From: an uncultured Desulfuromonadales bacterium
Lineage (GTDB): Bacteria > Desulfobacterota > Desulfuromonadia > Desulfuromonadales > Geopsychrobacteraceae
Assembly (NCBI GenBank): GCA_947259685.1
Contig: CAMYNC010000056.1
Location: 1-26,179 of the forward strand
DNA: 26,179 nt
Direction of reading: 5' to 3'
Below, one piece after another: positions 7,961-15,988 of the stretch. The notes under the pieces are model-generated. The model made no database searches and was not told the origin of the DNA. It saw only the letters and a list, made by a program, of their open reading frames with translations. The stretch's first letter is position 1, and each line of letters opens with the position of its first letter. The position numbers and the translations under genes were made by a program.

Positions 7961-9625
7961 ATGCTGAGCGATAGCGAAATTGCCCAACAGGTTCAAACAA
8001 AACCGATTGGGAAAATTGCCGATCAACTGGGAATTCACCATGAGGATCTGCTGCCGTTCGGGAAACAGCTCGCCAAGGTTCACCTGAACAGCTTGAAACG
8101 CGCGACCCAGACCTCAGGCAAGCTGATTCTGGTCTCTGCGACCACGCCCACTGCAGCCGGCGAAGGGAAGACCACCACCACGATCGGCCTGGGACAAGCC
8201 CTAGCCACGCTGGGCAAATCGGTCTGTCTGGCATTGCGTGAACCTTCCCTCGGCCCTTGCCTGGGGATGAAAGGGGGCGCCACCGGCGGTGGTTATAGCC
8301 AGATTATGCCCGCTGATCGAATCAACCTGCACTTTACCGGTGATTTTCACGCCATCACCAGTGCCAACAACCTGCTTTCGGCAGTGATCGACAATCACAT
8401 CTATCAGGGGAATCCGCTGAACATCGATCCGCGTCGAATACTCTGGCGCCGGGTGATCGATATGAACGACCGAAGCCTAAGGCATATCGTGCTGGGACTG
8501 GGCGGCAAACTCCAGGGTGTTCCGCGCGAAGGCGGCTTTGACATTACTGCGGCATCAGAGGTGATGGCGATGCTTTGCCTGACAAGCGATCTGGATGATT
8601 TTCGCCAGCGGTTAGCGAACACCCTGGTCGCGTTTACCTACGACAACGCACCGGTGTTCGCCGAGCAGCTGCAAATCACCGGCGCCATGCTGGCATTGCT
8701 GCGCGATGCCATTCACCCGAACCTGGTGCAGAGTCTGGAGGGGGTTCCGACCTTTGTCCACGGTGGGCCCTTTGCCAACATTGCGCACGGGTGTAACAGT
8801 TTACTGGCAACCCGGATGGCTCTGCACCACGCCGATTGGGCAATCACCGAGGCAGGCTTCGGTTTCGACCTGGGGGCGGAGAAGTTCTTTGACATCAAAT
8901 GCCGGCTGGGCGGGCTGGACCCGCAGGCGGTGGTCCTGGTCACCACGACCCGGGCGCTCAAACTGCACGGCGGGCAAAATAAGCAAAAGTTCGGAGCAAA
9001 GGATCTTGCTACATTGCGCCAGGGTCTGGGAAACCTGGACAAACATATCGAGAATGTCCGCAAGTTCAACAAACAACCGATTGTCGCTTTAAATCGTTTC
9101 GCCGGCGACAATGCGGAGGAGCTGGCGCTGATCGAGACCCGCTGCCTGGAGTTGGAGACCCCTTTCGCTATTTGTAGCCACCACGCCGATGGCGGCAGCG
9201 GAGCCGTCGAGCTGGCCGAAAAGGTGATACATATTGCCGAACAGAGCCGGCCATTCAACCCTCTCTACCCGCTTGAAATGCCAGTGGAAGAGAAGATCCA
9301 AATCATCTGCCGGGAAATTTACGGCGCCGCCGACGTCGCCTTCACCAAGCAGGCTGCCAAGGATCTCCGTCTGGTGCAACAACTCGGCTTCAATCAGCTG
9401 CCGGTCTGCATCGCCAAGGCGCCCGGCTCACTCTCCGACGATCCCAAACTGTACGGCCGCCCGCGCGATTTCGACGTCACCGTGCGTGGCATTCAGATCA
9501 ATTCCGGCGCCGGCTTCCTGGTGGTTCTCACAGGTGAGATTCTGCGTATGCCGGGGCTGCCGAAACATCCAGCGGCAGAAGGTTGGCAATTACAAGATGA
9601 TGGCTCGATCGCCGGGCTGGAGTAA
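7961..9625 (+). CDS. fhs: Formate--tetrahydrofolate ligase
   Basis: A cytosolic enzyme that joins formate to tetrahydrofolate using ATP, giving 10-formyl-tetrahydrofolate for one-carbon metabolism; it is common in anaerobes. The 554-residue length fits the family. Diagnostic sequences are the P-loop TPTAAGEGKTTTTIGLGQAL (about residues 50-70), EPSLGPCLGMKGGATGGGY, DFHAITSANNLL, and the C-terminal NSGAGFLVVLTGEILRMPGLPK. The ATG at 7961 has AAGGA seven bases upstream; a TTG two codons earlier is the other possible start. It is monocistronic by its surroundings: no folD or other folate gene is adjacent. Confidence 0.97.
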   Translation: MLSDSEIAQQVQTKPIGKIADQLGIHHEDLLPFGKQLAKVHLNSLKRATQTSGKLILVSATTPTAAGEGKTTTTIGLGQALATLGKSVCLALREPSLGPCLGMKGGATGGGYSQIMPADRINLHFTGDFHAITSANNLLSAVIDNHIYQGNPLNIDPRRILWRRVIDMNDRSLRHIVLGLGGKLQGVPREGGFDITAASEVMAMLCLTSDLDDFRQRLANTLVAFTYDNAPVFAEQLQITGAMLALLRDAIHPNLVQSLEGVPTFVHGGPFANIAHGCNSLLATRMALHHADWAITEAGFGFDLGAEKFFDIKCRLGGLDPQAVVLVTTTRALKLHGGQNKQKFGAKDLATLRQGLGNLDKHIENVRKFNKQPIVALNRFAGDNAEELALIETRCLELETPFAICSHHADGGSGAVELAEKVIHIAEQSRPFNPLYPLEMPVEEKIQIICREIYGAADVAFTKQAAKDLRLVQQLGFNQLPVCIAKAPGSLSDDPKLYGRPRDFDVTVRGIQINSGAGFLVVLTGEILRMPGLPKHPAAEGWQLQDDGSIAGLE

Positions 9626-9632
9626 ATCAACA

Positions 9633-9665
9633 CAATCGAGGGCGTAAAATAACCGCCCTCGATTG
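9633..9665. terminator. Hairpin between the convergent fhs and mscL genes
   Basis: A 12-bp perfect stem (9633-9644 with 9654-9665) and a nine-base loop lie just after the fhs stop and before the mscL stop. Neither side has a strong T tract, so it may work as a shared, weak terminator or as a 3'-end stabiliser. Confidence 0.55.
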
Positions 9666-9691
9666 GCATGCAGTTTTCCGGAACATTCTTG

Positions 9692-10126
9692 TCAGGCTAT
9701 AACCGAGGTACAGCTTTTACAGCGTTTTGCAGCAATTGGTACCTCGGAGAGACACTCAGGGCACTCCTTGGTGGTCGGCTCTTCGACGACTTCTTCTTTG
9801 GCTGTGGCCTTGTTCATCGCTTTGATCAGCATAAAAATCGCAAAGGCGATGATAATAAAGTCGAGGACAGTATTGGCAAAAAGACCGTAGTTTATGGTCG
9901 GTGCACCAGCATCCTGTGCGGCTTTGAGAGAATCGAACTCACCGTCGCCGAGATTGATAAACAAATTAGAGAAATCGACATTCCCCATGATCATACCGAT
10001 CGGCGGCATGATAACATCCTTGACCACCGAACTGATGATCTTGCCGAATGCGGCACCGATAATAATACCCACGGCCATATCAACCACATTCCCTCGCATC
10101 GCAAATTTCTTGAACTCTTCAAACAT
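9692..10126 (-). CDS. mscL: Large-conductance mechanosensitive channel with C-terminal zinc ribbon
   Basis: A 144-residue inner-membrane channel that opens on membrane tension to release solutes in hypo-osmotic shock. The N terminus [23 protein letters not shown] is the amphipathic helix plus TM1 pore helix of MscL; TM2 is at about 84-103. In place of the usual charged C-terminal helix bundle, the tail ends in a zinc-ribbon-like pair C122-x2-C125 ... C136-x2-C139. Zinc-ribbon tails on MscL are found in some bacteria; their role is not established. The ATG at 10126 follows GGAGG. The gene faces fhs and is separated from the GNAT gene by 134 bp in which I see no other gene. Confidence 0.95.
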   Translation of the reverse strand: MFEEFKKFAMRGNVVDMAVGIIIGAAFGKIISSVVKDVIMPPIGMIMGNVDFSNLFINLGDGEFDSLKAAQDAGAPTINYGLFANTVLDFIIIAFAIFMLIKAMNKATAKEEVVEEPTTKECPECLSEVPIAAKRCKSCTSVIA

Positions 10127-10260
10127 AGGCTCCTCCAGTCAGAAAAATGATAGTTCCTGAAAGAATAGCCATGAAATCAAAGCTTTCAAGCTGGCGCATG
10201 AGAATAATTGCCAATTCAATGCAGCTATTACCGCAGATATGGTATCGAAAAGCACCTGTA

Positions 10261-11064
10261 TCAGCCGACACTTCCCAAGCTGGCCAGGGCGACCACACCA
10301 GCCAACGCGGGGGCATCGCCCAAACACATCAACTCATTGCTCCCGATCAGGTCAAAACCGGCACTGCGCAACAACAAACCGGTCTCGGCGGAAACCAGTT
10401 GATCAATCAACAAGGGTCTGCCCGCCGGAGTTTTTCCCAGCGCTTGAGTCACCAACAGGCGATTCACACGCGAGCATTTATTTGGCGCCAACCATGGGCC
10501 GAATTGCCAACTTGCCAGACCCGGCTGCAACAACCCCAGAGCCCCGCCACTACGACAGATTTCCCCGTCATCCGCCAACACGGCCAGCAATGGCGCACGA
10601 GAGTCCCCCCAGCAGCTGCGATCAAGCTCCATCAATTCGGCCAGCAAGGGCTGTTTCTCGAGTTCAAGAGTCCCTAACCCTTCTCCGCGCCAGCGCTCTA
10701 TCCGATCGATACTGGCAAAACCACGCCGTTGATAAAGTGGCATACCATCTTTGGACGCCGTCAACCAAACCCGTTTCAGCGCAGACTGACCAAGGAAATC
10801 GAGAGCAAAATCGAACAGCGCAAAACCGTATCCCCGGCCACGCTGGTCAGGCCCGACCAACAGGTTGCCGATCCAACCACTTTGCTTATAAGCCACCGCC
10901 GAAACAAACCCCTGCACCTGCCCTTCTGCACGCAACACAAAAAAGTAGGGTCGCCACTGATTCTGAAACAAGCACTGTTCTTGAAAAGGCACCGTCCAGC
11001 CTTCAGCAACCGCCCATTGCAAAAACAGTCGCCAGTCATCGTCGTTTAAATTTTGAAACTGCAT
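10261..11064 (-). CDS. GNAT-family N-acetyltransferase (two-domain)
   Basis: A 267-residue acetyltransferase. The N-terminal GNAT fold (about 1-130) has the acetyl-CoA-binding motif A, LLVGPDQRGRGYGFALFDFA, and the following LYQRRGF. The C-terminal half (about 145-260) looks like the second GNAT-like domain of the YitH/Acetyltransf_18 type, ending in LLLRSAGFDLIGSNELMCLG. The substrate is unknown. The ATG at 11064 follows TAAGGT and lies 8 bp after the nifV stop, so the gene is co-transcribed with homocitrate synthase. That linkage is odd for a general acetyltransferase and may tie it to nitrogen fixation, or may be read-through. Confidence 0.85.
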   Translation of the reverse strand: MQFQNLNDDDWRLFLQWAVAEGWTVPFQEQCLFQNQWRPYFFVLRAEGQVQGFVSAVAYKQSGWIGNLLVGPDQRGRGYGFALFDFALDFLGQSALKRVWLTASKDGMPLYQRRGFASIDRIERWRGEGLGTLELEKQPLLAELMELDRSCWGDSRAPLLAVLADDGEICRSGGALGLLQPGLASWQFGPWLAPNKCSRVNRLLVTQALGKTPAGRPLLIDQLVSAETGLLLRSAGFDLIGSNELMCLGDAPALAGVVALASLGSVG

Positions 11065-11072
11065 AATTGACC

Positions 11073-12200
11073 TTAAGCAACGCGGCAAAGCTGCAGCAGT
11101 TCATGGTCGTTCAGAGCACGTTTTCGGCGCTGGGAAACTTTGCGCACCCGGTTTAACAGGGCATCGACATCGACTGCCTGCAGATCGACTCTCAGTTGCT
11201 CCAAGCGCTGCTTCAAGCCGTGACGGCCGGAGTGCTTGCCGAGCACCATGTGGCGCTGCAAACCGACCTCCGCGGGATTAAAGCCTTCATAATTAGTGGG
11301 ATTTTTGATCACGCCATCCGCATGCAGCCCCGACTCATGGGAAAATACCTTTTCGCCGACCACTGCCTTCCAGTCGGGCACTGGTCGTTTACTCGCATGT
11401 CCGACATAGCGGGAGATTTCAAGAAAACGGCTGGTATCGATTTGCGGGTCGCGACCACAAGCATGCTTAAGGGCCATCACCACCTCTTCCAGCGCGGCAT
11501 TGCCGGCCCGCTCGCCGAGGCCGTTGACGGTGGTATTAACAAACCGCGCTCCAGCGCGGATTCCCGCAATGGCATTGGCGGTCGCCATCCCCAGGTCGTT
11601 GTGGGTATGCACTTCGAGGTCGAGGGAACTACGCTCGGCCAGATATTTCACTTTATCGTAGGTTGCGAAAGGATCGAGAATACCAAGAGTATCGCAGAAG
11701 CGGAACCGATCGGCCCCTTCACTTTGGGCGATCTGCAGAAGTTCAACCAAAAAATCGAGATCGGCGCGGCTGGAATCTTCTCCACCAACTGAAACGTAAA
11801 GGTCATGCTGTTTAGCGAAGCCGAGCGCTTGCTTTAACTGTTCTTTAACCCAGTCGCGACTCTTGCCAAGTTTGTGCTGAATATGTTTATCGGAAACCGA
11901 AATGGAGATATCGACCGCTTGCACGCCGGTCGCCAAAGACGCCTGAATGTCCTGAATGACCGCTCGATTCCAGGTGATCAGCCGGGCGTTCAGCCCCAAT
12001 TCGACCAGTGCCCGAATCGATGCCTGCTCCTGTTTGCCCATCGCCGGGATGCCGCATTCCAATTCGCCAACGCCGATTTCGTCGAGCATTCGCGCAATCT
12101 GCTTTTTTTCGGCCAAACTGAACACCACCCCGGCGGTCTGCTCACCATCCCGCAGGGTGGTATCGTCAATGACAATCTGTGCCTGTTCCAGAGAATTCAT
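11073..12200 (-). CDS. nifV: Homocitrate synthase
   Basis: Condenses acetyl-CoA and 2-oxoglutarate to (R)-homocitrate, the organic ligand of FeMo-cofactor. The 375-residue protein is a TIM-barrel enzyme of the HMGL-like/isopropylmalate-synthase superfamily: DDTTLRDGEQTAGVVFS at 12-28, HTHNDLGMATANA with the metal-binding histidines, and TTVNGLGERAGNAALEEVV. It lacks the long C-terminal leucine-regulatory domain of LeuA, which supports NifV rather than isopropylmalate synthase. A lysine-pathway homocitrate synthase is excluded mainly by context, since nifE, nifN and nifQ follow in the same window. It is preceded by GAGGTG, a leader terminator and a sigma-54 promoter, and is followed 8 bp later by a GNAT gene. 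Confidence 0.95.
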   Translation of the reverse strand: MNSLEQAQIVIDDTTLRDGEQTAGVVFSLAEKKQIARMLDEIGVGELECGIPAMGKQEQASIRALVELGLNARLITWNRAVIQDIQASLATGVQAVDISISVSDKHIQHKLGKSRDWVKEQLKQALGFAKQHDLYVSVGGEDSSRADLDFLVELLQIAQSEGADRFRFCDTLGILDPFATYDKVKYLAERSSLDLEVHTHNDLGMATANAIAGIRAGARFVNTTVNGLGERAGNAALEEVVMALKHACGRDPQIDTSRFLEISRYVGHASKRPVPDWKAVVGEKVFSHESGLHADGVIKNPTNYEGFNPAEVGLQRHMVLGKHSGRHGLKQRLEQLRVDLQAVDVDALLNRVRKVSQRRKRALNDHELLQLCRVA

Positions 12201-12220
12201 AGCTCACCTCGATTACAAAC

Positions 12221-12255
12221 AAAAAAAGCCCGCCACCTATTGCATGGTCAGGGCT
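12221..12255 (-). terminator. Leader (attenuator-type) terminator of nifV
   Basis: In the nifV leader RNA, AGCCC (12251-12255) pairs with GGGCU (12227-12231), with an inner ACC/GGU pairing, and is followed by seven U. It ends 20 nt before the nifV start codon. A terminator between promoter and gene implies conditional read-through. Its 5' arm is shared with the second hexaloop hairpin at 12252-12263. Confidence 0.75.
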
Positions 12256-12290
12256 ACGTTGCCGATTTCACCACCGAGCGTCATTACTGG
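12252..12290 (-). promoter_or_regulatory. Candidate ANTAR antitermination site in the nifV leader
   Basis: Two hairpins with six-base loops lie in tandem in the RNA. P1 (12274-12290) is CCAGU-AAUGAC-GCUCGG; its stem has one C-C mismatch and one wobble. P2 (12252-12263) is GGC-AACGUA-GCC. Both loops have A at position 1 and G at position 4, the known ANTAR-binding signature. Ten bases separate them, and the 3' arm of P2 overlaps the 5' arm of the terminator. The stems are short, so the case rests on layout. Confidence 0.6.
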
Positions 12291-12315
12291 AGGAGAAATA
12301 CCGTTTTCTGGTAGA

Positions 12316-12330
12316 GCAAGTGGCGTGCCG
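12316..12330 (-). promoter_or_regulatory. Sigma-54 promoter of nifV
   Basis: Minus strand: CGGCAC-N5-TTGC, followed by T. Only the first base differs from TGGCAC-N5-TTGCW, and GG-N10-GC spacing is exact. The predicted start is near 12304, giving a leader of about 105 nt. Confidence 0.85.
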
Positions 12331-12395
12331 TTTTGCTTGTTTGGGGATTTGCCCACTCAGCACCGAAAACAATGCGTATAATTGAACAAAAAACA

Positions 12396-12417
12396 GGCAA
12401 CCTCCTATATTCCTGCC
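12396..12417. promoter_or_regulatory. Candidate enhancer-binding site upstream of nifV
   Basis: Plus strand: GGCAA-N2-TCCTA-N4-CCTGCC, an imperfect dyad GGCA...TGCC, centred about 77 bp upstream of the -24 element. Nearly the same block occurs upstream of nifE (16750-16768). I found no classical NifA site TGT-N10-ACA here. The rest of 12201-12490 holds the two divergent promoters' surroundings and no gene. Confidence 0.4.
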
Positions 12418-12490
12418 CGCAAAACAGCTCTGCGTATGGCCTTGCTTTAAGCAACTGATCGATTAAGCTTAATTTAGCAGGGAGGTAAAA

Positions 12491-14068
12491 ATGGTGTCCG
12501 AGACTGCCGCAGATCTTCCGCTGGTTCAAGCCATGCAGCACCCCTCCTGCTACGATCATCCCGTCGATCAGGTGGAATTAATCGAGACTCACATCTCCTG
12601 GGTTTTTCTGGCCGGAGACTTTGCCTATAAGGTGAAAAAACCGGTTAATTTCGGCTTTCTCGATTATTCCAGTTTGGAAAAACGTCGCCATTTTTGTGCA
12701 GAAGAGCTGCGCCTCAACCGCCGCTTCGCGCCACAACTGTATCTTGATCTGGTCGCCATTGGCGGTCCCGCCGACAACCTCAGGCTGAACGGCCAGCCAC
12801 CGCTGGAATATGCGGTTAAGATGAAGCGCTTTGCCCAACAGGACCAACTCGATCGCCTGTTGGCCGCAGGACAGCTCAGAAGTCAGCAGATGGAAGCCTT
12901 TGCAGCCTACATCGCCGGTTTGCATCAATCAGCACCAGTGGCCAGTCCGCGTCAAGCCTACGGTTCTCCACTATCGATCAGCACCCCGGTCGAGGAAAAT
13001 TTTGCTCAAATCCGTCCTCTGCTCTCCTCGGAAGACACACAACAACTTGAAAGTCTGGCACGCTGGAGTCAGGCTGAAGCGGAAAAACTGCATGATCTTT
13101 TCTGCCAGCGCAAGGCGGCGGGTTTTGTCCGTGAATGCCACGGTGACCTGCATCTGGCAAACATGGCCTGGGTCGATGATCAACCGATCCTTTTCGACGG
13201 CATCGAATTCAATGAAAATCTTCGCTGGATCGATATTTGTAGCGATATCGCATTTCTGGTGATGGATCTGGATGACCGCGGGCAAGCTAAACTGGGGAGA
13301 CGTTTTCTGAATGGTTATTTGCAGGAAACGGGGGATTACCAGGGGTTACAACTGCTCAGATTTTACCAGGTCTACCGGGCGATGGTTCGCGCCAAAGTCA
13401 CCCGCCTACGCTTGTCACAGCCGAGTTTAAGTCAGACCGATCGAGTGCAGGACCGGCAGCTATACCAGAGCTATCTAGATCTCGCCAGCAACTACACCGG
13501 ATCTCGGGGCAAAGCGCTGCTTATCACTCACGGTTTATCGGGCTCCGGGAAAACCACTTTTGTCAGAGAGCTGGCCTCTATCTATGGGGCGATCCATATT
13601 CAATCAGACCTGGAACGCAAACGCCTGCACGGACTGGCAGCCGATGCCGACAGCGGATCACCAATCGATGCGGGAATCTACAGTGCGGAAGCCAGCGGAA
13701 AAACCTACCAGTGCTTGCATGATCTGGCTGCAGGGATTCTCGAAGCCAGTTATACGGTGATTGTCGATGCCACCTTTTTGCAAAACCAGCAGCGCAACCA
13801 ATTCCAGCAACTTGCGGAAAAAGCTTGCCTGCCTTTTCTCATCCTTGATTTCCCACTCGCTGAGACAGAACTTCGCCAGCGCATCCAGCAGCGAACCACA
13901 TCCGGCAGCGATATCTCGGAAGCAACCTTGGAGGTGCTTGACCACCAGTTGCTGAATAAGCAAGCGTTAAATCACCAAGAGTGTCAGCTGGCATTGAAGG
14001 TCGCAGGGGAAACACCGCCGGCTTATATTGCGGAACAAATCTCGAAGTTGTTGGAAAGGAAAAACTAA
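12491..14068 (+). CDS. Aminoglycoside phosphotransferase-like / P-loop kinase fusion protein
   Basis: A 525-residue two-domain protein. The N-terminal half resembles the APH/choline-kinase fold: ISWVFLAGDFAYKVKKPVNFGFLDYS near the start, the catalytic-loop motif HGDLHLANMAW (about 217-227) and the metal-binding LFDGIEFNE. The C-terminal part is an AAA_33-type P-loop kinase with Walker A GLSGSGKTT (about 348-356) and a later VIVDATFL. This architecture is widespread and often annotated as a bifunctional aminoglycoside phosphotransferase/ATP-binding protein; real substrates are unknown and resistance should not be assumed. The ATG at 12491 follows GGGAGG. It is divergent from nifV, and its stop codon overlaps the rtcB stop on the opposite strand, with no terminator between them. 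Confidence 0.88.
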   Translation: MVSETAADLPLVQAMQHPSCYDHPVDQVELIETHISWVFLAGDFAYKVKKPVNFGFLDYSSLEKRRHFCAEELRLNRRFAPQLYLDLVAIGGPADNLRLNGQPPLEYAVKMKRFAQQDQLDRLLAAGQLRSQQMEAFAAYIAGLHQSAPVASPRQAYGSPLSISTPVEENFAQIRPLLSSEDTQQLESLARWSQAEAEKLHDLFCQRKAAGFVRECHGDLHLANMAWVDDQPILFDGIEFNENLRWIDICSDIAFLVMDLDDRGQAKLGRRFLNGYLQETGDYQGLQLLRFYQVYRAMVRAKVTRLRLSQPSLSQTDRVQDRQLYQSYLDLASNYTGSRGKALLITHGLSGSGKTTFVRELASIYGAIHIQSDLERKRLHGLAADADSGSPIDAGIYSAEASGKTYQCLHDLAAGILEASYTVIVDATFLQNQQRNQFQQLAEKACLPFLILDFPLAETELRQRIQQRTTSGSDISEATLEVLDHQLLNKQALNHQECQLALKVAGETPPAYIAEQISKLLERKN

Positions 14069-15507
14069 CCTTTGATCACCGCCAGCGGCCGCAGCCGGGC
14101 AACAATCTTACCGATCCCAGCCTGCTGCACCACATTGACCACATCCAGCACATCTTTATAGGATTCAGAAATCTCTTCAGCAACCGTGGCGCGCGAGGAG
14201 GCCCGGATGATGATTCCTCTGGCGGCCAGTTCCTGCTCTATTTTGCGACCGCGCGCCAGTTTTTTCGCTGCATGGCGTGAGAGTACCCGCCCGGCACCAT
14301 GGCAGGTGGAGCCGAAAGTCTCCTCGAAACCGCCTTGCGTCCCGACCAAAACATAGGAATATCGCCCCATGTCACCGGGGATCATCACCGGCTGGCCAAC
14401 ACTGCGATAGAGTTCAGGCGTATCGGGATGGCCTGGCGGAAAGGCGCGGGTTGCACCTTTGCGATGCACGCATAGGCGACGTTTTTGCCCTTCGAACAGA
14501 TGGGTCTCCATTTTGGCGATATTGTGACAGACATCGTAAATGGAAGAGATGCGCAATTCAGCCGGACTTTTGCCGAGCACCCGCTCAAAGCTCTCACGCA
14601 CCCAGGCGGTGATCAGTTGTCGATTGGCAAAGGCAAAATTAGCCGCGCAGGCCATCGCCGCCAGATACTGTTTCCCTTCCGGGCTGGTCAGGGGCGCGCA
14701 GCAGAGTTGCCGATCGGGCAGCTCGATAGCATATTTCTTAGCGGCCTGCTGCATCATTTTCAGATGATCGTCGCACACCTGATAGCCAAGACCGCGGCTG
14801 CCGGTGTGGATGCTGACGGTGACCTGACCGGGAAACAGGCCCAGGACGTTGGCGGCTTGCTCGTCACCAATCTCCTCAACCATATCGATTTCCAGAAAAT
14901 GATTGCCGCTACCCAGGGTACCGAGTTGATTGCGGCCCCGTTCGAGAGCCCGGTCGGAGATCAAATCCGGATCGGCACCGGCCAGCGTCCCCTTTTCCTC
15001 AATATGTTCTAAATCTTCTGCGCAACCGAAATCGTTCTCCACCGCCCAGCGGGCACCTTTGCTCAAGACCTTACGTTCTTCGGCGATACTCAATTTAAAG
15101 TCGCGGCGGTGAGAACCAACCCCCGAGGGCACATTGCGAAACAGTTCGTCGGCAAGTTTTTCAAGCCGGGGCCGAACCTCGTCGACGTTCAGTTCAGTGC
15201 GCAGCAACCGCACCCCGCAGTTGATATCGTAACCAACGCCACCGGGAGAAACCACCCCATCTTTCGCATCAAAGGCCGCGACGCCACCGATCGGGAAGCC
15301 GTAGCCCCAATGAATATCGGGCATTGCGATCGATGGCCCAACAATTCCCGGTAGGGTCGCGACATTGCAGACCTGCTCAAGCGCCTGCTCTTTTTGCAGA
15401 CTTGCCATCATCGCTCGATCGGCGAACACCAGCCCTTCGGTCCGCATTGCCCCCTGTCGGGGAATCCGCCAGCGGCAGGCATCGATCTGTTCAACCTTGA
15501 TAGTCAT
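14065..15507 (-). CDS. rtcB: RtcB family RNA-splicing ligase
   Basis: A 480-residue GTP- and Mn-dependent RNA ligase that joins 2',3'-cyclic-phosphate (or 3'-phosphate) and 5'-OH RNA ends, used in RNA repair. Family motifs are present in order: MPDIHWGYGFPIGGVAAFD, PGGVGYDINCGVR (metal-binding Cys), LGSGNHFLEI, SIHTGSRGLG, and CHGAGRVLSR containing the histidine that is guanylylated in the family. The start is set at the ATG at 15507, which has AGGAGT upstream; a TTG two codons earlier is less likely. The archease gene lies 34 bp upstream, so enzyme and activator are made together. There is no rtcA or rtcR here, unlike in E. coli. Confidence 0.96.
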   Translation of the reverse strand: MTIKVEQIDACRWRIPRQGAMRTEGLVFADRAMMASLQKEQALEQVCNVATLPGIVGPSIAMPDIHWGYGFPIGGVAAFDAKDGVVSPGGVGYDINCGVRLLRTELNVDEVRPRLEKLADELFRNVPSGVGSHRRDFKLSIAEERKVLSKGARWAVENDFGCAEDLEHIEEKGTLAGADPDLISDRALERGRNQLGTLGSGNHFLEIDMVEEIGDEQAANVLGLFPGQVTVSIHTGSRGLGYQVCDDHLKMMQQAAKKYAIELPDRQLCCAPLTSPEGKQYLAAMACAANFAFANRQLITAWVRESFERVLGKSPAELRISSIYDVCHNIAKMETHLFEGQKRRLCVHRKGATRAFPPGHPDTPELYRSVGQPVMIPGDMGRYSYVLVGTQGGFEETFGSTCHGAGRVLSRHAAKKLARGRKIEQELAARGIIIRASSRATVAEEISESYKDVLDVVNVVQQAGIGKIVARLRPLAVIKG

Positions 15508-15541
15508 GGCCAACTCCTGTTACTCGCGGCATTATTTAAAT

Positions 15542-15958
15542 TCAAAGGTCAACGAAAACCTGCGCACGCCAACCGTTATCAGTCTGCTCGATTTTGATTT
15601 GATGGTAGGTGATCGCTTTGATTTCCCGCTCCAATTTATGCCGTTCAGGGACCAGAGTTTCACCAGACACCCGGGCACTTAACTGCTGATCCGTCATGCC
15701 AACAATTTCGAAAGCGGCCGGCAGAAACCGCCGGACCTCCAGCAGATACAATAATTCTGTCAGCCAGGTAACCAATAGCTCTTCCCGGTCCTGAGCCCTC
15801 AGTTCAAGGAAAACGTTTTCTCTGGATTGAATATCGGAGCATGAGGTAATGATTCGCAGCAAACCCAGCGCCGCTTGCTGAAACAGGGCGGGAAGGGTTT
15901 CCGCTTCTGCCCCAATCCCCATATCGGCGGTGTGTTCCAGCAAGCGATAATGATCCAT
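15542..15958 (-). CDS. Archease (RtcB activator)
   Basis: A 138-residue protein of the archease family, which speeds RtcB guanylylation and allows multiple turnover. It starts MDHYRLLEHTADMGI, the family's hallmark N terminus with acidic and histidine residues, and ends in ITYHQIKIEQTDNGWRAQVFVDL, where the C-terminal aspartate belongs to the metal/active site in characterised archeases. The length matches the family. It sits between the BCAM0308-like gene (30 bp upstream) and rtcB (34 bp downstream). Confidence 0.95.
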   Translation of the reverse strand: MDHYRLLEHTADMGIGAEAETLPALFQQAALGLLRIITSCSDIQSRENVFLELRAQDREELLVTWLTELLYLLEVRRFLPAAFEIVGMTDQQLSARVSGETLVPERHKLEREIKAITYHQIKIEQTDNGWRAQVFVDL

Positions 15959-15988
15959 GATCAGCAGGTTGATCCTTTTCCCCTGAGG

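Noticed and set aside
10239..11066. 275-residue open frame on the plus strand
   Set aside because: It mirrors the GNAT gene; the minus-strand product has clear acetyl-CoA-binding motifs and a ribosome-binding site.
12331..12490. Classical NifA upstream activator TGT-N10-ACA
   Set aside because: I checked the TGT and ACA triplets upstream of the nifV promoter and found none with the right spacing; another enhancer-binding protein is more likely.
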